Position numbers and translations under genes: made by a program. From positions 1-22,909 of the forward strand of contig JAKEHA010000150.1 of NCBI GenBank assembly GCA_022615275.1: 22,909 nucleotides of DNA, given 5' to 3'. Source of the stretch: Candidatus Latescibacterota bacterium (GTDB taxonomy: Bacteria; Krumholzibacteriota; Krumholzibacteriia; WVZY01; JAKEHA01). Shown one piece after another: positions 1 through 9,673 of this stretch. How positions within the stretch are numbered: the stretch's first letter is position 1; every line of letters starts with the position of its first letter. Under the pieces are notes generated by a model. That model did no database searches, had not been told where the DNA came from, and saw only the letters and a program-made list of their open reading frames with translations.

Positions 1-126
1 AAAACTTTCTTGAAACGCGCGGGGCCGGGGGGCGGTCAAAGCGAGTGAACGGACGAGTTCGGGCCCGCTCCAAGCCAGCCCAACCCGTAGCAGAATAGAT
101 ACTTACCAGAGGGAAGGCGAAAGGAT
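1..126. other. Left-edge leader region, no gene recognised
   Basis: No convincing coding sequence ends here. The stretch is GC-rich up to about position 90 and then becomes AT-richer (cagaatagatactt) just before the first gene. That is a plausible place for a promoter, but I see no good -35/-10 pair. Two purine-rich tracts at the end, GGAAGG (112-117) and AAGGA (121-125), are candidate ribosome-binding sites for the two possible starts of the next gene. Confidence 0.5.
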
Positions 127-540
127 ATGGATATGCCTATCTTCGGCTGGATCGACGCAGAGTTGGTCGCCATTTTCATCCCCATCATCGCCGTACTGGG
201 CGGCGTCCTGATCGCGGTGACCGCGGTGGTCGTGGGCGGCCGCCGCAAAGAGCTCGAGCATCGCGAGCGCATCATCGCGATGGAAAAGGGGCTCCCAATT
301 CCGGGCCCGATCGCCGAGCCCGAGCGCCCCAAGTATTCGGGCCGCCGCACCAACGGTCTCGTGATGACGGGCATCGGCCTGGCACTGACCATCGCGTTGT
401 CCGCCGAAGACGGGTTTTCGGACGGTGGCGTGTGGGGATTGATCCCGCTCTTCATCGGGATCGGCTTGCTCGTCGCCGGGTCGCTGGACAAGCGCGAGTG
501 GGAATCGCAACAGCGGAAGAACGGCAGCCCGACGATGTAA
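127..540 (+). CDS. Small three-helix membrane protein (DUF6249-like)
   Basis: A 137-residue inner-membrane protein of unknown function. Hydrophobic segments lie at about residues 11-37, 77-93 and 101-120. A charged cytoplasmic-looking segment between the first two carries the RRKELEHRERIIAMEKGLPIP stretch (about 39-59). From memory this 'RERIIAMEKGLPIP' pattern is typical of the DUF6249-type small membrane proteins, which often sit beside sigma-factor genes in other bacteria; no such partner is visible here because the window starts just upstream. Two starts are possible: ATG 127 (GGAAGG 9 bases upstream) and ATG 133 (AAGGA 7 bases upstream). The protein would be 137 or 135 residues. A strong terminator follows, so this is the last or only gene of its transcript. 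Confidence 0.75.
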   Translation: MDMPIFGWIDAELVAIFIPIIAVLGGVLIAVTAVVVGGRRKELEHRERIIAMEKGLPIPGPIAEPERPKYSGRRTNGLVMTGIGLALTIALSAEDGFSDGGVWGLIPLFIGIGLLVAGSLDKREWESQQRKNGSPTM

Positions 541-602
541 CGTGATCGAGGTACCGGTGGGCGCGTCGCGATCGGGCATCCGCGAGACAGCGCCCCCAAG
601 CT

Positions 603-648
603 GAATCGCCGCCCGCGCAGCAACGCGCGAGCGGCGATTCGCTCTTTT
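603..648 (+). terminator. Intrinsic terminator after the small membrane protein
   Basis: A perfect 10-bp inverted repeat (GAATCGCCGC at 603-612, GCGGCGATTC at 631-640) continues, after one mismatch, with a 5-bp inner stem (614-618 with 625-629) around an AGCAAC loop. It is followed by GCTCTTTT. The T-run is on the plus strand, so it ends transcription of the upstream gene. It reaches the stop codon of the convergent minus-strand gene at 648-650. No T-run is present on the other side, so it does not look bidirectional. Confidence 0.8.
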
Positions 649-2312
649 CAGCCGAGACGCCCGCGGCGCCGCGCGACCCAGGCGTACACCGCCTCGCTGA
701 TTGCGGCGAAACCCGGCAGCCGTCGATACATCCATAGGAGCGCGGAGCCGCGACGGGCGGCGGCGCGCGCGCGCAGGATCGCCTCCGCGCCTTTCGACAC
801 TTCTCCGTTTCCATCCACGAAATGCACCTCGCGTGCGAGATCCGCTTCCGGAATGCCGGACCAGCTCGCGCGTTGATAGGGCTCGAACGCGACCGCATCG
901 CCGACGCGCGCGCGCAATCCGTCCACTCGGCGGCGGCAGAATGCGCACGCACCGTCGAAGAGGAGCACCGGCTTTGCGGGCTCGAAGCGAAGCGGCACCT
1001 CGGCGCGCGCTCGCTCCGTTTCGACGTCACCGCGTTGTAGAAAGCGCGCGATCGTGCGCTGGACATCGACTGGAAGCAGAAGTTCGGCGTGCCCCGCGTC
1101 CTCGATTACGAGGTGCCGCGCATTCGAGAACCCGGGCATGAGATCCGCGACGTTGTCGGCGGGCGTGCGCGCATCCAGCGTGCCCGTGATGAACAGCGTC
1201 TCCACGCGTGTGCGCAACGGCGCGCGAAACGCGTCGGCGAGGTCGGGGCGGCCGATCGCCTCGCACGCGTCGGGAAGCGGAAAATCGATGGTTCGGCCCA
1301 GCAGCGCGGCGCGCGCATCCTGCTCGATGCGGCGCCACCGCTCGGGCGATGCGCCCGAGGCGCAGTCCATACACGTGCCCACCAGCGTCCGGTTGAGTCC
1401 GGTGCGCAGTTCCTCGAAATACGAACGCAAGAGCGCGTCGCGCGCGACGTCGTCGAAGTCGCCGCGCGCCATGGCGCGATACCAGCGCGGCAGGCGTGCG
1501 AGCATGCGCGGGTCCGCGATGCCTTCGGCCGTGATCCATTCCAGTTCGAAGCGGCCGACGCGCCCGGGCTCGCGCTCCGCTCTCGCCAGTACGCGCTGCA
1601 CCGTATCCACGAAGTCCGGGGTATGCGGCATTTGGGCGCGCACTCGTTCGGCGACCATTTCGAGCTGGCGCTGGATGCGGGACGGAAGCTTGAACGTGTG
1701 ATCGGGTCCTTCGGGTCCGGCCAGCACCGCGCGCGCGACCAGATCTTCGTGGCGGCGAAGGACCGCCATCGCGAGGTGCGTCCCGTAGCTCCACCCCAGC
1801 AACGAAACCTTCGGCGCCCCCAGCGCCCGCGCGAGGTCGGCAATGTCCTCGGCGCTCTCCTCGGTGTTGAACCCCGCGAGATCGACGCCGCTTCGCGAGA
1901 GATGCTCCGCGCAGCGGCGCGTCGAATCGATCACCGCGCGCAGCACCTCGTCGCGCGCCAGCGCGTTCTCGAACGGGAGTACCAGCGGCTCGGCGCACGC
2001 GAGTGAGGGCATCGATGAACCCGATCCGCGCTGGTCGAGCAGGATCACGTCCCCCGCTGCGCGCAGGATATCGAACAGCCCGAAGAAACGCCCGCGCCCG
2101 AACCGAATCCCGGACAGCCCCGGCCCGCCGTTCAGGAACACGATGGGCGGGCGCGACCGGTCTCCGGTGCCCGGGAGTCGCACGAAGGCGAGCCGGACCC
2201 GGGTGCTCGTCGGCGCGGCGCGGTTCATCGGCACCTCGAGGGAGCCGAGCTCGGCGTCGACGGCGCGGCCGTCGGTCGCTTCGAATCGATAGGGTCGTAG
2301 GGGCAGCGTCAT
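648..2312 (-). CDS. Alpha/beta hydrolase (S33-like) fused to a DCC1-like thiol-disulfide domain
   Basis: A 554-residue two-domain protein. Residues about 1-430 are an alpha/beta hydrolase of the proline-iminopeptidase/TAP-like (S33) type: oxyanion-hole motif NGGPG (61-65), LLDQRGSG (91-98), nucleophile elbow GWSYG with Ser175, likely acid Asp380 in GTLDARTP, and catalytic His408 in DAGHAE. Residues about 448-554 match the DCC1-like/DUF393 thioredoxin-fold family: LLFDGACAFCRRRV, with a CxxC-type pair Cys456/Cys459, and a typical C-terminal RLPGF...YAW segment. DUF393 proteins are normally free-standing (about 110-150 residues), so the fusion is unusual. No signal peptide is evident, so a cytoplasmic location is likely. 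It may cleave an N-terminal residue from a peptide or hydrolyse an ester; the substrate is unknown. No Shine-Dalgarno is seen before ATG 2312. The gene is divergent from the PLP-enzyme operon. Confidence 0.85.
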   Translation of the reverse strand: MTLPLRPYRFEATDGRAVDAELGSLEVPMNRAAPTSTRVRLAFVRLPGTGDRSRPPIVFLNGGPGLSGIRFGRGRFFGLFDILRAAGDVILLDQRGSGSSMPSLACAEPLVLPFENALARDEVLRAVIDSTRRCAEHLSRSGVDLAGFNTEESAEDIADLARALGAPKVSLLGWSYGTHLAMAVLRRHEDLVARAVLAGPEGPDHTFKLPSRIQRQLEMVAERVRAQMPHTPDFVDTVQRVLARAEREPGRVGRFELEWITAEGIADPRMLARLPRWYRAMARGDFDDVARDALLRSYFEELRTGLNRTLVGTCMDCASGASPERWRRIEQDARAALLGRTIDFPLPDACEAIGRPDLADAFRAPLRTRVETLFITGTLDARTPADNVADLMPGFSNARHLVIEDAGHAELLLPVDVQRTIARFLQRGDVETERARAEVPLRFEPAKPVLLFDGACAFCRRRVDGLRARVGDAVAFEPYQRASWSGIPEADLAREVHFVDGNGEVSKGAEAILRARAAARRGSALLWMYRRLPGFAAISEAVYAWVARRRGRLG

Positions 2313-2330
2313 GGGTGCACGCGCACGGCC

Positions 2331-2359
2331 TTGTCAACCTCGCGCGGGCCCCGTATTGT
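2331..2359 (+). promoter_or_regulatory. Predicted sigma70-type promoter of the PLP-enzyme operon
   Basis: TTGTCA (2331-2336, 5 of 6 to consensus), a 17-base spacer, then TATTGT (2354-2359, 4 of 6). The implied start is near 2366, giving a leader of about 68 bases before ATG 2434. The same bases read on the minus strand contain TACAAT (2355-2360), which could serve as the -10 of the divergent hydrolase gene, so the two promoters may overlap. This rests on pattern matching by eye. Confidence 0.45.
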
Positions 2360-2433
2360 ATAGCCTTCCACTCTCACGAGAAAAGTCCGCCGGCGCGTCT
2401 GCGACGGATCGGGAGCCTTACCAAGGAGCCACC

Positions 2434-3597
2434 ATGGAACGAACCTTCGCCCATATCGAGACCAAGCTCGTCCACGCCGGCGAACCCCATCCGCGCCTCC
2501 TCGGCGCGGTTGCGATGCCCATCTTTCAGACCGCGATGTTCGAGACGCGCAGCGACGGCGACGCGGGCTACCACGACCTTCGCTACATTCGACTGAACAA
2601 CGTGCCCAACCACACCGTGTTGGGCGCGAAGCTGGCGGCACTCGAGAACGCCGAGGCGGCGATCGTCACCGCGAGCGGAATGGCCGCGATCACCACCGCG
2701 CTCTTGACCGTGCTCAAGAATGGCGACCATCTGCTCATTCAGGATTGCACCTACGGAGGCACGCATTCGTTCGTGGCGCACGAGTTCGCGCGCTACGGCA
2801 TCTCGTACGACATCATCGACGGCGCCGACCCGGATTCGTGGAAGGCGAAGCTGCGCTCCACGACGCGCGCGATCTACGTCGAAGCCATCGCCAACCCCGT
2901 CATGAGCGTCAGCGATCTCGCGGCCGCGGTCGACTTCGCCAAGCAGCACGGGCTGGTGTCCATGATCGACAACACCTTCGCGAGCCCGATGAATTTCCGC
3001 CCCGCCGAGTGGGGCTTCGATCTGTCGCTGCACAGCTGCACCAAGTACATGAACGGTCACAACGACCTCGTGGCGGGCGCGGTGATCGGCCGCGCCGACC
3101 TGGTCGAGCAGGTGCGCTTGAACCTGAATCACCTGGGCGGGTCGCTCGACCCGCACGCGTGCTACCTCTTGCACCGCGGCGTGAAAACGCTGGCGCTGCG
3201 CGTGCGCCACCAGAATGTGAGCGCATTGGCCATCGCGCGCTTCCTCGACGAGCACCCGGCCGTCGCGAGCGTCAACTATCCGGGGCTCATCGGCAACGAA
3301 CACCACGCGCGCGCCGCGGAATTCTTCGACGGCTTCGGCGGCATGCTGAGCTTCCACATGGAGGGCGGTGCGCGCGCGGCCGATCGCTTGCTCGAACGCG
3401 TCGATCTGCCCGTGGTTGCGCCCAGCCTGGGCGGCGTCGACTCCCTCATGACGATCCCGGCCAAGACATCGCACCGGCTGCTGTCGCCCGAGGAACGCGC
3501 CCGCATCGGTATCAGCGACGGACTCGTGCGCATGTCGGTTGGAATCGAAGCCACCGAGGACCTGATCGACGATTTGAAGCGCGCGCTGGAGGCGTGA
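2434..3597 (+). CDS. Trans-sulfuration family PLP enzyme (cystathionine gamma-synthase/lyase-like)
   Basis: A 387-residue pyridoxal-phosphate enzyme of the Cys/Met-metabolism family, acting on cystathionine, homoserine esters or a related sulfur amino acid in the cytoplasm. The PLP lysine is Lys204 in SLHSCTKYMNGHND. Asp179 in the SMIDNTFASP segment would bind the pyridine nitrogen, and SGMAAI (81-86) is the phosphate-binding turn. The usual YSRxxNPT motif reads YIRLNNVPNH (51-60), and the usual SLGGVES reads SLGGVDS (331-337), with Asp in place of the substrate-selecting Glu. I therefore do not choose between synthase, cystathionine lyase and methionine lyase. The reading frame is open upstream to 2311, but the family alignment and AAGGAG (2423-2428, 5 bases before ATG) fix the start at 2434. 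Its stop overlaps the next start by 1 base (TGATG). Confidence 0.9.
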   Translation: MERTFAHIETKLVHAGEPHPRLLGAVAMPIFQTAMFETRSDGDAGYHDLRYIRLNNVPNHTVLGAKLAALENAEAAIVTASGMAAITTALLTVLKNGDHLLIQDCTYGGTHSFVAHEFARYGISYDIIDGADPDSWKAKLRSTTRAIYVEAIANPVMSVSDLAAAVDFAKQHGLVSMIDNTFASPMNFRPAEWGFDLSLHSCTKYMNGHNDLVAGAVIGRADLVEQVRLNLNHLGGSLDPHACYLLHRGVKTLALRVRHQNVSALAIARFLDEHPAVASVNYPGLIGNEHHARAAEFFDGFGGMLSFHMEGGARAADRLLERVDLPVVAPSLGGVDSLMTIPAKTSHRLLSPEERARIGISDGLVRMSVGIEATEDLIDDLKRALEA

Positions 3598-4379
3598 TGC
3601 GGCCGGTTGCACTCGTCACGGGAGCGTCGATGGGACTCGGCGCCGAGTTCGCGCGTCTCCTGGCCTCCGAGGGCCACGACCTGGTGCTCACCGCGCGCAG
3701 CGCCGACCGGCTCGATGCGCTCAAGAAGGAGATCGAAGGACTGCACGGTGTCACCGTGCGCATCGTGGTCCAGGATCTCGGCGACCCGCGCGCGCCGGTT
3801 GCCATCTACGACGACGCGCGCTCGGCCGGCCTGGAGATCGACGTCCTCGTCAACAATGCGGGCTTCGGTATGTACGGCCTGTTTCATCAGTCCGACTTGC
3901 AGACCGAGCTCGACATGATCCAGGTCAACATCACCGCCGTCGTTCACTTGACCAAGCTGTTCGTGCGTGACATGGTGGCGCGCAAACGCGGTCGCATTCT
4001 CAACGTCGCGTCGACCGCGGGCTTCCAGCCCGGGCCGTTGCAGTCGGTGTACTACGCGACCAAAGCCTTCGTGCTTTCGTTCACCGAGGCGATCGCGAAC
4101 GAATTGCGCGGTACCGGCGTCACCGCCACCGCGCTGTGCCCCGGCCCCACACCCACCGAGTTTCAGAAGCGCGCCAACGTCGGCAAGGTGCGCGGGCTGA
4201 AACTCATGATGCGCGTCGACCCGGACGTGGTCGTGCGCGCGGGCTACGCGGGCATGATGAAAGGCAAGGCGGTCGTGGTTCCAGGCGTGTTGAACAACGT
4301 CATGGCGTTCACGGTCCGTCTGTTCCCGCGCCGCATGGTGACGGCCGTGGTGCGCCGCATCCAGACCGCGAGCGACTGA
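3597..4379 (+). CDS. Short-chain dehydrogenase/reductase (DltE/YqjQ-like)
   Basis: A 260-residue classical SDR, a cytoplasmic NAD(P)H-dependent oxidoreductase of unknown substrate. It shows the Rossmann glycine motif TGASMGLG (8-15), an Arg at 34 (TARS) favouring NADP, NNAG (86-89), Asn111, Ser139 and the catalytic YYATK (Tyr152, Lys156). The PGPTPTEF segment (182-189) follows the active site as in the DltE/YqjQ-like 'short-chain dehydrogenase of unknown specificity' group. The C-terminal segment (about 224-252: VVVPGVLNNVMAF...RLFPRRMV) is hydrophobic and may contact the membrane, as in that group. Start ATG 3597 shares one base with the stop of the PLP-enzyme gene and has GGAGG at 3588-3592, so the two are probably translationally coupled. 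Very likely co-transcribed with both neighbours. Confidence 0.9.
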   Translation: MRPVALVTGASMGLGAEFARLLASEGHDLVLTARSADRLDALKKEIEGLHGVTVRIVVQDLGDPRAPVAIYDDARSAGLEIDVLVNNAGFGMYGLFHQSDLQTELDMIQVNITAVVHLTKLFVRDMVARKRGRILNVASTAGFQPGPLQSVYYATKAFVLSFTEAIANELRGTGVTATALCPGPTPTEFQKRANVGKVRGLKLMMRVDPDVVVRAGYAGMMKGKAVVVPGVLNNVMAFTVRLFPRRMVTAVVRRIQTASD

Positions 4380-4386
4380 CCGGTTC

Positions 4387-5970
4387 ATGCGTTCCATTCC
4401 TCGATTGTCCGCGTCTCCGCGCGAACGCACGTGGTTCGCCGCGATCTTCGTTCTGGCGCTCGCGCTGCGATTGTGGGACCTGGGCGCGCGTTCGCTTTGG
4501 TTCGACGAGGCCGCCGAATACTGGGTGGCCACAGCACCCCTGTCGCAGCTCGCGCACTTCGTCAGCGTGGGATCGGGCGATCCACCGCTGTTCGCCTTTC
4601 TGCTGCATTTCTGGATGAAGCTCGGAACGAACGAGGCGTGGCTGCGCATGCTGTCGGTGTTGACGAGCATGGCAGGCGTCGCGGGCGTCATGGTGCTGGG
4701 GCATCGCCTGGGCGGTTTCTCCGCCGCGGTCGCGGCCGGCGTCCTGGCCGCCGTCAACCCGCCTGACATTCGCTACGCGCAGGACGTCGGTCAGTACGCG
4801 CTGTTGATGGGCACGGTGTCGTGGAGCCTGGTCGCGCTGCACGGATTGTGGAACGAGGCCGGTCGCAGATGGGTGATCGGCTGGGCGGCGGCGGCCTTTC
4901 TCGCCACGATCGCCTACTACGCGTCCGTGTTCGCCGTTGTGGTGCCGTTCGGTTGCGCCGTGGTCGAAGCCCTGGTGCGACGTGACCGCGCGCTCCTACG
5001 CCGGCTCTCGCTCGCGCTGGGACTCTACCTCGCCGTGACGGCTCCTGTCCTGTGGGCGGTTCTGCCGGACCAGCTCGCGCGCGTCCTCGACACGCGCGCC
5101 GTGCTTGCCGAGTATCCGCAGCAGCGTCCGGAAGGAATCGCGCTGGTGTGGCGATGGCTCTCCAACTTGTTCGGTTTCCACTTCGCGAGCTGGCCGTACA
5201 CGCGCGTGCCGAACTGGATTCCGGTGCTCTCCACGCTGGCGCTGCTGGCACTGGCTCTGCGCGTGCGTCCGCGCTGGACGCTGTGGTTCGCGGCGGCGTG
5301 GACCGCGTACGGTGTCGCGTGCCTACTCGAGGTCTTCCCGTTCGGTTTTCGCTGGGGACTGATCCTGTGCCCGTTTGCGATCGTACTCGCGGCGGTGGGA
5401 TTCACCGCGGAGATAGGCCATCGAGTTCTCAAGCTCGTCGGCGCGCTCGCGTTCGCCGCGTTGGTCACGAGCGGCGTGGTGTCGCTGCCCAACCGGACCG
5501 TGCGCGACGCCATCGATCCGGGGCGCGCCGTGCAGTGGCCCGAGACCGAGGACATGCGGCCCGTCGTCGATTACTGGCACGACAAGGGGTCGCGGTCGCA
5601 GCCGACGTACGTCTTCTACGGCGCCGGGCCCGCGTTCGCGTACTACGCGCAGCGCTACCCCGATACGCGTGCCGAGCTCCCGCCGGCGTGGAATCTGGCC
5701 TGCTGGCACGAGGAGAATCCGCCGGATTTCTGCAAGAGTGGAAACATCTATTATGGACGCTGGCTGCGCTCACTGCGTACTCCCGCCGAGAAGATCCAGT
5801 CGCTCTCCAAGACCATCGGCGGGCGCCCGCAGGAGTTCTGGGTCGTGTTCTCGCACGTGCACGGCGCCGAGAGCGCAGAGCTCATCGCGCGGTTGAAGCA
5901 AAACGGATACGTCATGGCCGACTGGGTCGAGCGCCGCGCCGCCGGCGCCGTCCTGATGCGACTCGAGTGA
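4387..5970 (+). CDS. Integral-membrane GT-C glycosyltransferase (GT39/PMT_2-like)
   Basis: A 527-residue polytopic membrane protein with roughly ten to twelve hydrophobic segments between residues 16 and 370, then a soluble C-terminal region of about 150 residues. SLWFDEAAEYW (36-46) in the first external loop, with the Asp40-Glu41 pair, and DPPLFAFLLHFWMKLG (65-80) followed by WLRMLSVL are hallmarks of GT-C enzymes of the ArnT/PMT type. These transfer a sugar from a polyprenyl-phosphate donor on the outer face of the inner membrane. The acceptor (lipid A, protein or other glycan) cannot be told. The C-terminal region contains tyrosine- and tryptophan-rich segments and two Cys (CWHEENPPDFC) that could form a periplasmic disulfide. 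It starts 7 bases after the SDR stop without a visible Shine-Dalgarno. Confidence 0.85.
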   Translation: MRSIPRLSASPRERTWFAAIFVLALALRLWDLGARSLWFDEAAEYWVATAPLSQLAHFVSVGSGDPPLFAFLLHFWMKLGTNEAWLRMLSVLTSMAGVAGVMVLGHRLGGFSAAVAAGVLAAVNPPDIRYAQDVGQYALLMGTVSWSLVALHGLWNEAGRRWVIGWAAAAFLATIAYYASVFAVVVPFGCAVVEALVRRDRALLRRLSLALGLYLAVTAPVLWAVLPDQLARVLDTRAVLAEYPQQRPEGIALVWRWLSNLFGFHFASWPYTRVPNWIPVLSTLALLALALRVRPRWTLWFAAAWTAYGVACLLEVFPFGFRWGLILCPFAIVLAAVGFTAEIGHRVLKLVGALAFAALVTSGVVSLPNRTVRDAIDPGRAVQWPETEDMRPVVDYWHDKGSRSQPTYVFYGAGPAFAYYAQRYPDTRAELPPAWNLACWHEENPPDFCKSGNIYYGRWLRSLRTPAEKIQSLSKTIGGRPQEFWVVFSHVHGAESAELIARLKQNGYVMADWVERRAAGAVLMRLE

Positions 5971-5980
5971 TGCGCGCACC

Positions 5981-7867
<1,887 letters not shown>

Positions 7868-7906
7868 GCGGCCGCGCGCCGCTGGCTCCGAGGCCGCAAA
7901 TCCGTT

Positions 7907-9673
7907 ATGATTGCTACGATTATCGTGACTCATACCCGCCACGTCATCGCCGCGATCTCCGCGGCGCTTGTGTTCGCTTCGTGCTCCGACGACCCGGTCG
8001 GACCCGGCGGCGGGGGCACGAACGCGACCACCTACCAGGCCTCGATGGACTTCTTCGGCTCCCCGATTCGATCACTCTGGGGAACGCCGTCGGGCGACGT
8101 ATACGCGTCGGGGAACTCGATCATGCGCTACGACGGAACCGCGTGGGAGGTCATCGCGCTGCCGAACGCGGACGACGGTCTTCTCACGACCTGGGGCGCC
8201 GATAACGGCGATCTCTACGCCGTGGGAGAATCCGACATGCACCGATACGACGGCTCGCAATGGCATCGCATCGCGCGCCCCGCACAAGTCGAGGACATTT
8301 GGGGCGCCCCCAACGGCGAGATCTTCGTTGTGGGAGGGGGAAACAACCGTCTGTACCACTACGACGGGGCTGGCTGGTTCGTCGATAGCCTCAAGGTCGA
8401 CAATGGGGATCCGTGGCGCTTGGTGTCGGGCGGGAATCCCGATGACGTCTACATCGCGGGGTACAACGGATGGGTCGGGCACTACGACGGCGTGGACTGG
8501 AGTGCGTCACGCACCGACTCGCGGCGCGCGTTCCAATCGATCTGGAAAGCTCCCGACGGTCCGTTGTATATGGCTACCTACGATTCGTTGTTCACGTACG
8601 ACGGCGTTCAATTGACCCCCGTCGACCTCGGAACTCCGGTGTGGTCGCCTCGCATCTACGGGCGATCCGCCGTTGAAGTGTACTGCTCCGGCGAATCCGA
8701 CGTCTCCTACGCGTCGATCTATCGCTACGACGGAATCGAGTGGTCCAGCGCCGCCGACGTCTACCAGCACGTGAACGTCGTGTGGGGGGATCGATCGAGC
8801 CACCGCCTCCTGGCGGGCGGCTACAACGTCGTTTGGGAGATAGAAGGCAGCGATGCCAAGCCGTTGCTCGGCGATCCCGGCCTCTCGGGCTACGACTTCA
8901 TGGACCTCTGGGGTTCCGAGGAAGACGGCGTCTTTCTGATCGGCAGTCGCGCGTACCGTTATCACGAGGGCGCGTGGATCGACCTCAGGAAGCAGGACTT
9001 GACCTCGCAGCGTGCGTACTCGATCTGGGGCCGAAGCGGCGACGAGCTCTACGCCGTGGGCTCGTCACTGATTCTCCACTACGACGGTGCGTCGTGGACG
9101 GCGGTCAGTGGCGGCGCCGGCCTGGATCTCACCACGGTATGGGGAAACGAGAGCGAGGTATTCGCGGTCGGATACAACGGCGCGATCGTCCGGCACGACG
9201 GCAGCTCGTGGCAGCGGATGGAATCCGGAACCAGTTACGCCTTGTTCGCCGTCTATGCCTGGGAGGGCGGCGCGTTCGCAGGCGGTGAGAGCGGCGCGTT
9301 GATGCGCTACGACGGCCGCGAATGGAAGCCGTTCCCGTCGCCCGTCGGCTGGCACATCCTCGACATGTTCGGCTTCGGCCCCAACAACATATTCGCCGCG
9401 GGCTCGAACTCGACCGAGATCTGCCGCTTCGACGGCCGCACCTGGACGCCCGTGTTCATCGGCTACACGCGCGGCGCCAACTTCTCGATCTGGGGAACGT
9501 CGGACCGAGACCTGTTTCTGGGGCAGGGGCGCGGCGACGTGCTCCACTTCGACGGGCGGAATTGGTCCTACCTGCCTCGCGTAACGACCAGCATCGTGCG
9601 CTCGGTGTGGGGCGCGCCCGGTCACGAACTCATCGCCGCCTCCGAGGGCGGAGTCATTCGCTACCACCGCTGA
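7907..9673 (+). CDS. Lipoprotein with 14 propeller-type repeats, paralogue 1
   Basis: A 588-residue predicted lipoprotein of unknown function. The signal segment ends in LVFASC (Cys26), followed by a short PGPGGGG-like linker; the mature chain is almost entirely 36-43-residue repeats. The consensus is about (I/V)WG...(D/E)(V/L)(Y/F)AVG...(I/L)xxYDG..W, about four strands per repeat. I count 14 from residue 55, the last one ending after its third strand (GGVIRYHR). This pattern suggests beta-propeller blades, probably two seven-bladed propellers, exposed at the cell surface or in the periplasm. No catalytic motif is visible. The start may be ATG 7907 or GTG 7925, since TATGAT at 7906-7911 could be a -10 element. 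It is 39 bases after the ABC-F gene with no terminator between. Its 3' end overlaps dinB by 20 bases tail-to-tail. Confidence 0.85.
   Translation: MIATIIVTHTRHVIAAISAALVFASCSDDPVGPGGGGTNATTYQASMDFFGSPIRSLWGTPSGDVYASGNSIMRYDGTAWEVIALPNADDGLLTTWGADNGDLYAVGESDMHRYDGSQWHRIARPAQVEDIWGAPNGEIFVVGGGNNRLYHYDGAGWFVDSLKVDNGDPWRLVSGGNPDDVYIAGYNGWVGHYDGVDWSASRTDSRRAFQSIWKAPDGPLYMATYDSLFTYDGVQLTPVDLGTPVWSPRIYGRSAVEVYCSGESDVSYASIYRYDGIEWSSAADVYQHVNVVWGDRSSHRLLAGGYNVVWEIEGSDAKPLLGDPGLSGYDFMDLWGSEEDGVFLIGSRAYRYHEGAWIDLRKQDLTSQRAYSIWGRSGDELYAVGSSLILHYDGASWTAVSGGAGLDLTTVWGNESEVFAVGYNGAIVRHDGSSWQRMESGTSYALFAVYAWEGGAFAGGESGALMRYDGREWKPFPSPVGWHILDMFGFGPNNIFAAGSNSTEICRFDGRTWTPVFIGYTRGANFSIWGTSDRDLFLGQGRGDVLHFDGRNWSYLPRVTTSIVRSVWGAPGHELIAASEGGVIRYHR
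8069..9670 (+). repeat. Tandem coding repeats, propeller paralogue 1
   Basis: Fourteen imperfect protein-level repeats of about 115-130 bases each, starting at RSLWGTPSG. Copies diverge at the DNA level but keep WG near the start, AVG/ASG in the middle and YDG..W near the end. Repeats 5-7 are the most degenerate (for example DGVQL, EIEGSD). Confidence 0.75.

Noticed and set aside
2311..2433. Upstream extension of the PLP enzyme by 41 residues
   Set aside because: The extension would cross the predicted promoter, has no family homology, and ATG 2434 has a clear AAGGAG site.
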